A stretch of 18,955 nt of DNA from Basidiobolus heterosporus B8920 (GCA_000697455.1 JNET01034025.1:1-18955); one strand, 5' to 3'; counted from the first letter of the stretch, positions 1 to 13,995 are shown. Translations and numbers: made by a program. The notes: generated from the letters alone by a model not told the origin.

Positions 1-1427
1 TAAGCGCCGATATCTTTACCCTTAGTGTCCAATACACTATAAGCAACATTCCGTGGAGTATGGGCGGCACGAAAACGCAAAACACTAGGAATTGTTCCAA
101 ATGTGTTCATAGAAACGTTAGATTCGCCATCGTAAAGAGTGAAGGGGATTTGCCTTGGCATGGATGGCAGCATAGGTAATTCAAACGCTTCCTGCCTCTC
201 GCTGTTGGCTTCAGATTTAGGCGATTGCTCCTCTGTTTGAGCACGGTCGAGCTCGCGCTTCTCTGTAGATAGCAATTTAAATCTACTTAGTAACAAGATT
301 ATCGATTAGAAAATTGAGCGCAACACACCTTCCGAATGTAATTTAACTTGATCTAGTTTGTCGCTCAACGAGGAGACGCCGTCATCCGTAGAGGGATAGT
401 CACTATGGACTGGATTGGCAGAAGCATATGTATTGCATGGAATAGTGTTTCCATAAATACCTACAGGGCTGTCAGGATATTGGTTCGAGACAGGAGATGA
501 GCTGGCTCTATCGTAATAATTCCCAGGAGCTACCGAAGTATTTGGTAAAGGATTAGGGTTGTAGGGCTGTGCAGCATGAGATGAATAGCTTGAATTTGAG
601 TTATCCGATTGAGCAGAGATTTGTGAAAGTCGGTTAATATCTAAACCACCTGTAGGCGATCTTGCTTGTAAGTTGTGTGATGTTGGGGATATAGGAGATG
701 CGGGATTTGAAGACTGACGAATTTCACCACGCATCGAATATCCTGAGCCTGAGCTAAGGCGATGTTCGGAAGGATGAGGATATGCGGATGTTGTTTCGTG
801 AGGAATTATGTTGACTTGTATTCTTCTCCTGTCTGCGTCTGTCTCTACCCCATAAGGCAGCCCATTAGTAGAAGGTGAAGGGTTGTACTGGGGTCTAGCG
901 GGCTGTAAATCATATCCATAAGAATCATGGTTGTTATATGGTGGATAGGGCATTGAGTAAGGCGAAGGCTGCATACTTTCGGTATTGGTGGCTACTGGAT
1001 AAGGGTAGCTGTTGTTTCTAGGTAATTGATAATCAGTACTGTTGGGTGTCTCACTGCTGGTTCGTACCCCTGTTGTAAATTGTTGAGGAGTCCCGTATGA
1101 ATACTGCTGAGGATATTGGTAGTGATATGGGTAATTTGCGCTTCCGGCTGAATTAGGAGCTCCTGAACTCGGCCCCATTGGAGTTCCATCAGAATAGACG
1201 GGTTGTGTTTGAATGTGATAAGGTCTCTCAACTTCTCTACGAACGCTCGAACTAGACACAGAGCCGCCTGATAAACGCACACGTTGGTAATCCAAAAGAA
1301 TTTGATTTCTTTTTTTGTGATAGCCTTTTTGTGTTATATCACCATCTGCAAGCTCTCGTTCTAGCTGAGCTAATTGCTGGCGTATAGGAGCAGGAAACTC
1401 AGGAGAACCTCTATTATCGAGGTTCAT
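1..1427 (-). CDS. DIP2: DIP2/Cmr2-like protein, N-terminal part (runs off left edge)
   Basis: Two exons are visible: 1427 down to 329, and 262 down to the window edge, joined across a 66-nt intron (263-328, GTGTGT...CTACAG, phase 1). I start it at the ATG at 1425-1427; the open frame reaches 1433 only through a TTG codon. Residues about 8-50 form a DMAP1-binding domain, with the signature ELADGDITQKGYHKKR, as found at the N-terminus of metazoan DIP2 and its fungal Cmr2/Mug62 relatives. About 300 residues of Ser/Pro/Tyr/Asn/Gln-rich, probably disordered sequence follow. Exon 2 then reads into PSVLRFRAAHTPRNVAYSVL, which matches the start of the first AMP-binding (adenylate-forming) domain. In the family this region is followed by tandem AMP-ligase-like domains linked to fatty-acid or lipid metabolism; those lie outside the window. 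The family call is firm; enzymatic activity cannot be judged here. Confidence 0.88.
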
Positions 1428-2291
1428 TATCAACTCGAGCCAAAATTCACTTTACTCTGTAAAAAAGAAATGAAAACGTTGATTAGCTCGATTATACATT
1501 TTACTTGACGTTCTATAGAAGCTAACAAAAGTCGCGGGAAGCTAGAGAAAGTGAGGTTTTTCCTAACTGAATGGAACACTTTACTCACGTACTATCCTCA
1601 ATACAGGTTTCAGGATCTGTTTGAAGAAAAACTATTCTATAATGCGTACCTTTGGAAGTTCGATCGCAAGGAATCTGTTTTCCAGACAAGGAGTAAAGTA
1701 CGAACTCAATTCAGCTAATAATTAATTCACGAAAATGCCAGTCTCTATGGTGATAGGTTGATGCAACACAAATTACTAGGATGATTGCCAATAATACCAC
1801 ACTTTACGGAGCTCTGGTCCCTCCTCACCCTGCACTAATCAAGAAGAAGGTACTGGTGATGTACTATGTTTATGCAGAAGTTAGCGCAAAATGATTAAAC
1901 AAAGCTATTTTGGATATTCCGTCTTACAAATAATCATCGTTGTAACGTGAATTACCAGTTTTTTCTGCGTCAATGGGTATCCTTTACTCGCACTACGAGT
2001 ATATATTTGGATTGGATACCACAAACACAACAATGCCAATTTATACAAGAAAATAGGTTGCAATTGGTTAAATGGGCTAATAAACAGGTATCAAAATTAG
2101 CCAATTTAACATAGTTAGTAGATTTTACTCAATGTTTGATAAATGGATGGTAATTGAGCTTTAACCAAGTGACAGCTAAACGTTGAAATCATCCTATTTG
2201 TTATGATTGACTTGGGAATACAATTTAGAATTGATTTCGCGTTTGATCTTTAGTTTTTACCCAACAACTTCTCAACTAAGTGAAGCCCGAA
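1428..2291. promoter_or_regulatory. divergent spacer between the DIP2-like and DDX42-like genes
   Basis: These 864 bp separate two genes transcribed away from each other, so both promoters should lie here. I see no convincing coding frame. A TATA-like stretch (TATATATT) begins near 2000, with ATTGG (CCAAT-type) beside it. No repeat or RNA gene was seen. Confidence 0.5.
1457..1588 (-). other. candidate 5'-UTR intron of the DIP2-like gene
   Basis: On the minus strand a GTGAGTAA donor (1588) and a pyrimidine-rich TTTTTTACAG acceptor (ending at 1457) bracket 132 nt, with a GCTAAT branch-like motif before the acceptor. The acceptor lies about 30 nt upstream of the ATG. It is longer than the coding introns, and there is no transcript evidence. 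Confidence 0.3.
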
Positions 2292-5719
<3,428 letters not shown>

Positions 5720-6357
5720 AGGTTCTGTGTCCATATGCGCTTGATTCCTTCAATGTATTCTTATATTTGTTACTCAATAAACTGGATATGCTGTACATGT
5801 GATATAGATTCTATGATCTTAAACTATCCATTGGAGCGCCAAGTTGGATGCTTGGAACCTGAACCATTGCATTTGATTTCATCATTCATGATAAGAGAGG
5901 TCAATTAGTTTACTTACCTTTATAATTACAATAAATCTCATCTTGACTAGTGAGCCGTTAGCAGCCGAAATTCATTCCAATAAGAATAATTAAACCCTCT
6001 ATAATCTGATGTTTTTTAACCGAATTGGGGTGAGACGCATTGGTTAAAATTAATTACATCGTCACTATCTAACCACATAGCATATAATCTGTTGATAACT
6101 ACTAGAGGTGTAACGTATTAGTTAAGTAAGGACTAACTTGAAATTGCTCACACTGGTGCTGTTTTGATATACACGTCTCACCAAGTCCAATGTTCATTTG
6201 TTTGGCTCTTGAAACGAAACATACCTCATAATCTACCTCAAGTTGAATATATTCCTAGTACTACGATTCCTTCCTTCTTCTAATATTCGGTTATTTGGAA
6301 CAACGCGAGCTATCCCCTTTTTCGTCCTTTTATCTTTTTGCAGTATTAAGTGTGGTC
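5720..6357. promoter_or_regulatory. spacer between the DDX42-like and RasGEF genes
   Basis: These 638 bp hold the 3' end of the helicase transcript and the likely RasGEF promoter. No supported coding frame was found. A pyrimidine tract ending in TTTTTGCAG (6343), 14 nt before the RasGEF ATG, could be the acceptor of a 5'-UTR intron. A GTAAGG donor-like site lies at 6126, but the pairing is speculative. Confidence 0.45.
5776..5781 (+). terminator. AATAAA polyadenylation signal, DDX42-like gene
   Basis: A canonical AATAAA lies 57 nt after the TAA stop of the helicase, in AT-rich sequence, and suggests a short 3' UTR. Confidence 0.6.
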
Positions 6358-9300
6358 ATGCAAGGATTCGAGAATCATTTACGAAGCGCCGCCTCCCAGT
6401 TTTCCAATGGTGATTTTAAGGTACTTCTCTACATCCTGGTACCACTTTTTTCTTCAAGCTGATAGTGTCCTTTTTTGTATTCTCAACGTGAAACAGGATG
6501 CGTATTTGAGCTACCTACTTGCGGCCCAATCTTTGTTAAACAAACTTTCAACTGAAATCATTTTCGAAGATAATAGTAAGCCTCCTTTTTCCCTATCCTG
6601 CCTGGTGAAACAAGCTGATTAACAATCTACTCGCCTACTTCAGACAGAGTTAGCTCACAGCCTGAATATGTGCAAAGCCTTTTCTCCATATCAACCAAAT
6701 GCTTACGATCAGCTGAGGATATTGTTTGTAATCGGTGTGTTTACTCCCCTTCAACACATCTTCTAGTTGAGGAGGAGGAGAGAGAGAGAGATAGCGAAGC
6801 AATGGATACTCCTTTATCGGCTTCCCCTAATATTGTTACTGTTGAGACCACACTTCCATTGGTCCCTCTATCTCCTTTGACGCAAATGTCAATAATTCAC
6901 TCGAGTTCGCTAGCATCTGCCAGTCAGAAGCTAACGCTCGCTAAGCGCTCAAAGACTCCGGTAGGATTACCTACGCTAAGAAGGTTGACAGAAGATGTCC
7001 GCATTCAACGAGGCAAATTAGACTCTGTAAACAAGCAGATTAAATCAGTAGCCGATGCAGTAATTTGCAACTGGAATCCAGATGCCATGGCAAAGCAGCT
7101 AACGATCATCGAAGCGCAACTTTTCTCAAAGCTATCTATCCGACAAGATTTCCTTTCGCCCAAACCACGTGCAACTAAAATTCAAAGTTGCCTCGATTTT
7201 CACCGTTACATTACCAACAGCATTATTCATCAGATTATAGCTGGTTCGGAAGTCAGTAATTCTGCACCCCGTGAATATCCACGAGATTATATAATCGCCC
7301 ATGTTATTCGAGTCGCATACTTATTACTACATGTTTACCGCAATTTTAGTGGATTTGCGGCTGTCATCAAAGCATTGACATGCCCCGAAGTTAGACGCTT
7401 GAGAAAGTCTTGGAAAAAAGTGCCTGGGAAAACCAAAGAAATGCTTAAAGACCTTAGTAGGCACATTAAGGAAGAGAATAGATTCCGCTCATATCATGAT
7501 GCCTTGTCTTACAAGCTTGGTGAGATAAAGGAATTTGGACCCGGGTTGGTGGCTATCCCATGGATGGAGAGACACTTGGAAAAGATAGAAGCTGTGTTGA
7601 AATCGTACTCCACGGGGCGAAAGTCAGATACAAATAAATTCGACCCGAGCTTGTATCTATCCGAACCAGGCGCTCGGAAGCTCGAGGTGATCCTCTCCAC
7701 ACTAGAGCAATGCCAAGGGAACCCTTCTGAAGATAAGTATACACCAGAACGGTCGAAAACCCCGAGAAGAAGAACTTTCATGGAAATCGATGGAGCTAAA
7801 TCTCAAATCGCATTGCCTTCAAATCTCTTAGACATTGGAGGGACTGACCTTGGGCTCCATCACTGGCTTGTATCTCGTGTTTACCTTACGAGGTATCAAT
7901 TATGGGAGGAGAGTTTGGAGTATGAATCACCCGCATTTGGCGAGCTCGTACCCACTTTTGTCAAGGAGAATGGACAAACTCTGGTTGAATCTCATCACAT
8001 GGGTCACCACACAGAAGCTGCTCACTTTGAAGATGTAGGGCAGTTCAATGACTATTTTCCATCTGAAGAAAATCATCCTCCCGTAGACCTGGATAGAATG
8101 GAATCTGTGGATGAGTTTCTGTCTTTTTTGGACCAGGATTTGGTTGAGTCTTCCACACCTAATACCTTCGTTCTTCCTGAACCAAAAGGCTACCAACACA
8201 ACAACCCTTGGGACGAAGAAATCCATACGCCGAGCCCTGCTCTAGTCCAGACCCCAGATAGTCATTCCCTCTCTATAGAGAATGCATTCGAGGAAACATT
8301 CCCGGCCAGTCAGAATTCCAAGGCCGATTTAGCAATTTCGGATCGCTTCAAGCTGGATACACCTAGTCCTCGGAATAGTATCTTATTTAATTCAGTGAAG
8401 CCATCATCTAATTTCAGCAACGTATTTCAAGGTAACTCTTTATTAAGCTCAGAGTTTGTACATAATATAACCTAGCTATCACTATTTTTGATCAGATGGT
8501 CACGATGACTCAAATAATTCAAGCTCTCTATCTCCTAATGGTCTTGGGATCTTTAGCTCTACTATAGAGGATGATGCTCGGATTAAAACAGTGAGCGAAC
8601 AAGATCCTTTTATACATACCAGCCCAGTCGAATCCAACCCGCTAACTGGGGGCAATTCTCAATCTTCTCAGTCTATACCTGATCATACCAATGCAAAATC
8701 GGACTCAACTTCAAATCATGGCTCGAAAGTTGGAGAAGAAGTAGCGACTTCCAAGTCAAATGATGAAGATGCGAATATCTCCCAGCTAGACACGGACATC
8801 GTGCAGAGACTATTTTCAACATCTAGCACAATTACCAATAACCTAGACAGTGAGCTGTCAACTTCTATTACCAATTGTCTTGACGAAACCTCCATTTTGA
8901 ATAGCACATCTGATAAGAACAGTGACGATGGATCCACCACGATACCATACGTAAATGGGCCCATTACTTCCAATGGAATTGACAAAAGTCAAGATCACTA
9001 CGATTCTTCAGAGAACAACGTTGAGTTGCATGATAAATCAGACAAGAATCCAGTGAAAGACACAGCCATAGTTAATAATTCAACATCTCCGAAACCAATT
9101 TCTGACGTAGATCAACAACCATACGTAGCGAAATTGAACGGTGAACTTGACGGCCCAAAACCAGAGACAGAGGTTCCGGACAGTAATGGTCATAAATTAC
9201 AATTTATTGATGACAACAGCCACAGTCCAGCCGCAGAGCCCACACTGTCCGAAGAACCTAGTGAAAACCACCCGTCGAACAAGTTGCCTGAAGATTCTTT

Positions 9301-9670
9301 GTTGGATGAGCCCAATTCTTTGGCCAGCAGCTTGCCTGAAACCCCTTCAAATCAAAAAGAAGTGTCGGTGATGGTTGCGGACTTTCACGATGACGGTAAT
9401 AGTTCCGAAGAGGAGCCGAGAAAATATTTATCTTTGGAGGAGTTGATCCGACTAAATGAATCAAGTTACGCGGGTGAGAAAAGCGACGGCGACACTTCCA
9501 TCACGATCACTGACGAGGAAATAGAGGCAACTGTCGATTCAGACCAGATCACACCAATCTCCGAATACAAAAAGGAACATCACGATTTGAATGGTACAAG
9601 TCAGGATTACACCACCGGTGATGATATCTCAATGGGCAACTCTGCAATGAATCCAGATACACACGAATAG
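6358..9670 (+). CDS. RasGEF (CDC25-type) with MIT-like N-terminus and acidic tail
   Basis: Exons 6358-6420, 6497-6575, 6644-8431 and 8496-9670 join in consistent phase to give 1034 aa; the introns are 76, 68 and 64 nt. Residues 1-85 carry helices (HLRSAASQFSNGDFKDAYLS, then PEYVQSLFSISTKCLRSAED) shaped like a MIT/USP8-dimerisation module. From about 190 (NWNPDAMAKQLTIIEAQLFS) to about 371 the sequence follows the RasGEF catalytic fold: the R-x-Y-ITNSIIHQI helix, RVAYLLLHVYRNFSGFAAVI, ALTCPEVRRLRKSW, and VAIPWMERHLEKIEAV. It should catalyse GDP release from a Ras-family GTPase at membranes. A Ser/Thr-Pro-rich stretch and then about 380 residues of D/E/S/N-rich, low-complexity sequence follow, ending at the TAG at 9668. 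The start is the ATG at 6358: the longer GTG-initiated frame at 6350 only reads into intron 1. Family confidence is good; the MIT comparison is by pattern only. No RasGEF-N, PH or SH3 domain is evident. Confidence 0.85.
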
Positions 9671-9761
9671 GAAGCTGTTGATTGACATCTTTGTTCTTAC
9701 CAATCAACTCATCGCATACTTGATATCCTATATACCATCTTCTCTTACCTTTTTGTCCCTT

Positions 9762-9779
9762 CGTGTACGTGTACGTGTA
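9762..9779 (+). repeat. (CGTGTA)x3 tandem repeat in the RasGEF 3' UTR
   Basis: Three perfect copies of a 6-bp unit, about 92 nt after the stop codon. On the RNA it gives three UGUA cores, the last read as UGUAUAAA, which resembles PUF-protein binding sites. Confidence 0.6.
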
Positions 9780-9831
9780 TAAACCTTTTCGTAGTCTAGT
9801 TGATTATTCTTATTCCTATTTACGTCTTCTT

Positions 9832-9837
9832 TTTATT
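9832..9837 (-). terminator. minus-strand AATAAA, possible 3' end of the orphan gene
   Basis: TTTATT on the plus strand reads as AATAAA on the minus strand, about 290 nt after the stop of the gene at 10125-10780 and about 100 nt after the end of its same-frame extension at 9936. Confidence 0.35.
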
Positions 9838-9879
9838 GTGCTTCATCCAAAGTTTAAGGATTTTTGTGAATCGTTTGAA

Positions 9880-9885
9880 AATAAA
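9880..9885 (+). terminator. AATAAA polyadenylation signal, RasGEF gene
   Basis: An AATAAA lies about 210 nt after the RasGEF stop. It sits 43 nt beyond a minus-strand AATAAA at 9832-9837, so the two convergent transcripts probably overlap at their 3' ends. Confidence 0.45.
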
Positions 9886-10124
9886 TCTTGTAGATGCAAC
9901 ACAATCCGAGAAGCAGAAAGATTTATCTGGCGAGTTCAGCCTCCCAGATGAATCGACAGGCTCACCCGTACGTCGTTGGGATTGAGCTTACTGTGAACAT
10001 TAAAACCAACCCCGATAGCAACCGATACCACTGGTACTGTGTAGCTGGTTCCTATCCCAAACAGCATATCGACATCTCCATCGGAAGTGGCCCGGAGTTT
10101 GACTGCAGTACGATTGCTCAATTG

Positions 10125-10780
10125 TCATGCGCCCCCCACGCGCAATACGTTATCGGTTATTGTTTCCTCCGGACTCTTGTTTTGATTGGTAATATGTTCG
10201 AATTCCCCGGCAAGCGTGACTGCCCTTCCGTAATACAATACTTTATGGAGATAGGCACCAACCAAACGGGATTCACCGCTAGAAGCAAGAAGATCCAATG
10301 CCGATACACATATTTTGTATTGATTTGGCTGTTCAATAAACAACAATCTATATGAGAATTAGAAGCTCAATTATAGAAAATGCCAACTGTTTACAGTACC
10401 ATTTCAGAGCCATTCAAACTGTTGAACACATCGCTGCTGTACACTCCCACTATATCAATCTTTTGAAAAACCGCAAGTGGCTTCCTTTCGTTATTTGTGA
10501 TTGTTTTAAGAAAGTCTTCTTGGGTAATAAATTGACAACCGAGCTGATATTTTTCCTTTTGGTAAACGACCCAGCCACCCATAGTTCCTTTGATGGGATT
10601 GTAAGAGGTCTCTGCTGCTGTATTGTGATGTTTGAAACCACCCGCCAATTCTATGTCGTAGACATCAGTCGACTTTTCGCTTCTGAATTGCTGCTCCGTC
10701 TTCCCACGTAATGCCAAATAACTGTTATGGGTGTTTAGATCCCCATGACTGTACCATACGAAGGTCAAGTAAAACTTCAT
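10125..10780 (-). CDS. orphan two-exon gene of unknown function
   Basis: Exon 1 runs 10780 to 10400 and exon 2 runs 10328 to 10125, joined in phase 0 across a 71-nt intron (10329-10399, GTACTG...GAACAG). The model gives 194 aa, starting at the ATG MKFYLTFVWYSHGDLN; the frame extends 13 codons further upstream only to a TTG. No signal peptide or long membrane span stands out, and the composition suggests a mainly beta structure. I recognise no family. The TGA at 10125 is followed in the same frame by another open stretch to 9936, so the 3' end is uncertain. The gene converges on the RasGEF gene. Support comes from the long open frame, a clean phase-0 junction and typical intron size, not from homology. 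It could also be a decaying gene. Confidence 0.5.
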
Positions 10781-12486
10781 TGTTAGTCTATACTTTAGGT
10801 AGCAAAGTAGATTTTTCAAAACTACCTTAGTATAAAAGATTGAACACTATTAGTACTAAGAAACAGCCTCAAGGAAGTCAGGCCATCGCCAATACTAAAA
10901 TAAGATGGAAATACTTGGTAAGTACAGTAGCTAGAGCTTTTAGAATACGATATAAAGTCAAGACACCATATGTAAGATTTTCCTGCACTCTGCGTTTTAT
11001 GTTTGAAATATTTAACACCGACCTCCTAAAGCACACCAGTGGAGATATATACTCGTTATTAAGGTTCTATTTTCATATTGCAATAGGAAAGTCTCCCACC
11101 ACCCCTGGTTCAGGATTAAGAGAAAACCCAACACTGGTATCATGATAGTTACTATAGAGACATCGATTGATCTCTCTGGTCAATAACTGGAAGTTATTCA
11201 AATATCTAACAGTACAAGGTTAACCCTATATGCTATGGCTAATTGCAAAGGAAGGTTCACCTTGTTCTGGGTGTAGGGAAGACAGGGAAGTCAAAAATAG
11301 GATTTATCATTAGTTGCAACGTAACAGGTAAACCGAAGAATTCCGAATGTATGCTTGATACTCGTCCACCTCATAATTTAGGGTTGCTAGTACACTTAAA
11401 CTATTTCCAAATTCGGGCATATCATATTGATTGGTCGAGATGCCTTCATGCTCGTAGTAGATTACACGTGTTTGGTTTGGCTTGAGTGGGCTTATCGATT
11501 GATCTTCCCTGTGTACTACGGGAGATAACTGATCATGATTCTTTGATTCTGTCTGATAAAGACTTATCTCGATTTCTGTTCATTGATTTGAGGTGCATTC
11601 ACATGAAGGCTTTGCTGAGCAGGCAGACAACTTGACAGGTGATTGACAACGATTCTCCTGATTAATTAACAACGACTCTCCTGAGGCCCTATTGGCTACA
11701 TGTCATTCCCAGTCATAGGGTTTCTCCAACTAGGGAAACGAACAGTGGAAATGTCGTGTGTGTATGTGTGGAAACCCTCCACTTCTTTCAGAACACGTAG
11801 AATTCACGTCCAATGAGCACCCGAAGCTATGGTGCACTATTCAGGTTCGCCACTATTTAGTTCTGACAAGGAGAGAAAAGGAAATGGTCAGCAAGCGTTA
11901 CTTACGAATCCATTGGCTCTATTTGGCTTTTGGCAAGCGATCTATTGTTTTGGATAAATGACGAGAATTTATCCGACCGAGGAGAAGAGAATAGGAGTTC
12001 ATCAAGAAATACTTGCCTACGCAGGGAGGTCGAGTTGGCACAATAACTCGACGCTCTCGTTGACCTGGTATTTGTTAGCTTTGCGCTCAACGTTAATGGA
12101 ACTGGAACTGGAACAGGTTGGTGCTACCCCAGAGTGTTGAACAGATATGTGACGAATCCTAACGAATCGGACTATCTAAATACCAACCCTGTTTTACCAA
12201 ATGTATCGGGATGGGCATAGGGGTAGCTAATTTTACTAGCGGTGTGATGTGTGATGCCCATATTATTCATAATGCACTTCGATAGAGTATTGAAAATCGG
12301 ATCCAATGGTCACACTAAATGGTTAATCTGAGTTGGTCATGGTGACCTACCAACACCACACCCAATGAATGCTCCCCATTTTGCTTTCCTTTCCGAATAA
12401 AAGAGTTGCCGATGGCCTGTCAGTGGATTATCTTCCGTTGGTTCACCTGTCAAACGCTCTTTCGGTCCACGTTTCTTTCTGTCACA
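10781..12486. other. 1.7-kb gene-poor region with the promoter of the phosphoglycerate dehydrogenase gene
   Basis: Only frames of about 60-100 codons occur here, mostly opened by non-ATG codons. None shows a recognisable domain or a credible spliced extension. The sequence holds small repeats: a 16-bp near-repeat at 11646-11661 and 11669-11684, and (TGGAAC)x3 at 12097-12114. The right end carries promoter-like sites described separately. A fast-evolving small gene or a non-coding RNA cannot be excluded. Confidence 0.5.
12303..12347 (+). promoter_or_regulatory. CCAAT box and GGTCA half-site cluster upstream of phosphoglycerate dehydrogenase
   Basis: CCAAT at 12303-12307 is followed by GGTCA at 12308-12312 and by the inverted pair GGTCA-TGG-TGACC at 12335-12347. 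These lie 140-185 bp upstream of the main ATG, a plausible activator-binding position. No factor is assigned. Confidence 0.35.
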
Positions 12487-13847
12487 ATGGTTAGCGATAG
12501 TCTCACCCAGCACTTCCACAACAACACCACACAGTTTAAGCAACTCAGGCCTTTCAACAGTGGTGACATCAAAATTCTTTTACTCGAAAATGTCAACACA
12601 ACCGCTGTTGAAATGCTTACAAGACAGGGCTATCAGGTACGTTAAATTCTGTTCACTACACTTACTGAAAGTGGATTCTAATGGTTTTCGTTTTGTCATA
12701 GGTTGAACATCACACCAAAGCTCTATCCGAAGAAGTATTAATTGAAAAGATTCGCGACGTTAGCGCCATTGGTATCAGAAGTAAGACCAAGCTTACCGCA
12801 AAGGTTCTGAAAGAAGCCAAGAAGTTGTTATCAATCGGTTGTTTCTGTATCGGAACCAACCAAGTCGATCTCCAGGCTGCTACTAAGCAAGGAATTGCAG
12901 TTTTCAACTCTCCCTTCAGCAACAGCCGTAGTGTGGCTGAAATGGTCATCTCCAACATCATTGCTTTAGCAAGACAATTCGGAGACCGTAACAAGGAAAT
13001 GCACCAAGGTATCTGGAACAAGGTCTCTGCCAACTGCTACGAGATTCGCGGAAAGAAGCTTGGTATTGTTGGCTACGGTCACATCGGATCCCAGCTTAGT
13101 GTATTGGCCGAGTCCATGGGAATGCAAGTGATCTTTTACGACGTTCTTCAATTAATGCCTCTCGGTACTGCAAGAGCCTGTAGTTCCCTTGACGAGCTTT
13201 TGGAGAGTGCGGACTTTGTTACACTTCATGTTCCTGAAACCCCTGAAACCAAGAATATGATTGGTAAACAACAACTAGCGAAGATGCGTAAGGGTTCATA
13301 TTTAATTAACGCTAGTCGTGGAACCGTTGTGGATATTCCCGAGTTGGCTGCTGCTCTGAAATCTGGTCATTTGGCTGGATCAGCTGTGGATGTATTCCCC
13401 ACAGAACCTCGCGCCAACGGAGAAGGTTTTACCAACGAACTCCAAGGTTGCCCCAACACGATCCTCACTCCTCATATTGGTGGTTCTACCGAAGAAGCAC
13501 AGTCCATGATTGGTGTAGAGGTAGCCTCTGCTATCATCAAGTACATCAACTATGGTACCAGCCTTGGTGCCGTCAACTTCCCTCAAGTTGATCTCCGCGC
13601 CATCAATGCAAATGAGTCCAAGATCATCCGAGTCATCCATACCCATCACAACGTCCCAGGTGTGTTGAAGCAAGTAAACAACATCTTGGCTAACCATAAC
13701 GTGGAGAAACAAATCTGTGATTCCACTGGGGATATCGCCTATCTTATGGCTGACCTAACGATCAGCGAGGGTGACGAAGATTTACATCAACTTTATGAGA
13801 GAGTGGCAGCTACTCCTGAAACAATCATGACCCGCGTCTTGTATTAG
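12487..13847 (+). CDS. SER3: D-3-phosphoglycerate dehydrogenase
   Basis: Exons 12487-12636 and 12702-13847 flank a 65-nt phase-0 intron (branch-like TTCTAAT, TAG end), giving 431 aa. It oxidises 3-phosphoglycerate to 3-phosphohydroxypyruvate with NAD+, the first step of the phosphorylated serine pathway, normally in the cytosol. The Rossmann motif GYGHIG is at 174-179. The catalytic set is complete: R256 (NASRGT), E285 (FPTEP) and H308 (TPHIGGSTEEAQ). Their spacings of 29 and 23 equal those of E. coli SerA R240/E269/H292. Residues from about 358 form a C-terminal ACT domain (VIHTHHNVPGVLKQVNNIL), the usual site of serine feedback control. The length is close to bacterial SerA and somewhat shorter than yeast Ser3/Ser33. 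The chosen ATG has a strong context (ACAATGG). An in-frame ATG at 12412 would add 25 residues. Confidence 0.96.
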
Positions 13848-13989
13848 TTGTTTCCGAACCCATCCACCTTGGCTTGTAACTTGTATAGACATTTGACTCT
13901 TTGAATAATTAATATTTGATCACTTTCAACGGTATGTGTCACATCATATCTATTCACTAAACTTGGCACAACATGCACTCGAACCTCAT

Positions 13990-13995
13990 AATAAA
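13990..13995 (+). terminator. AATAAA polyadenylation signal, phosphoglycerate dehydrogenase gene
   Basis: An AATAAA lies 143 nt after the TAG stop, in the 226-bp gap before the 3' end of the convergent minus-strand gene. Confidence 0.5.

Larger units (their letters stand above)
9671..10124. other. convergent 3' region
   Basis: The RasGEF 3' UTR and the 3' end of the minus-strand orphan gene meet here. On the minus strand, 10121 down to 9936 is open in the same frame as the orphan gene and encodes about 62 residues rich in beta-type hydrophobic alternation (SYTVPVVSVAIGVGF). It may be part of that gene or simply downstream sequence. Confidence 0.4.

Noticed and set aside
992-1282. Second minus-strand frame over the DIP2-like exon
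   Set aside because: It overlaps the DMAP1-domain frame on the same strand out of phase and shows only composition derived from it.
7509-7781. Minus-strand frames opposite the RasGEF
   Set aside because: They are antisense to a well-supported coding exon.
10840-11145. 101-codon plus-strand frame
   Set aside because: It opens only at a TTG, lacks an early ATG, and has no recognisable sequence or supportive splice structure.
11243-11485. Plus-strand frame with a P-loop-like GVGKTGKSK
   Set aside because: It starts at a TTG, the match is only a few residues, and no further NTPase motif or exon was found.
12710-13033. 107-codon minus-strand frame, with another at 13380-13712
   Set aside because: Both are antisense shadows of the dehydrogenase exon.
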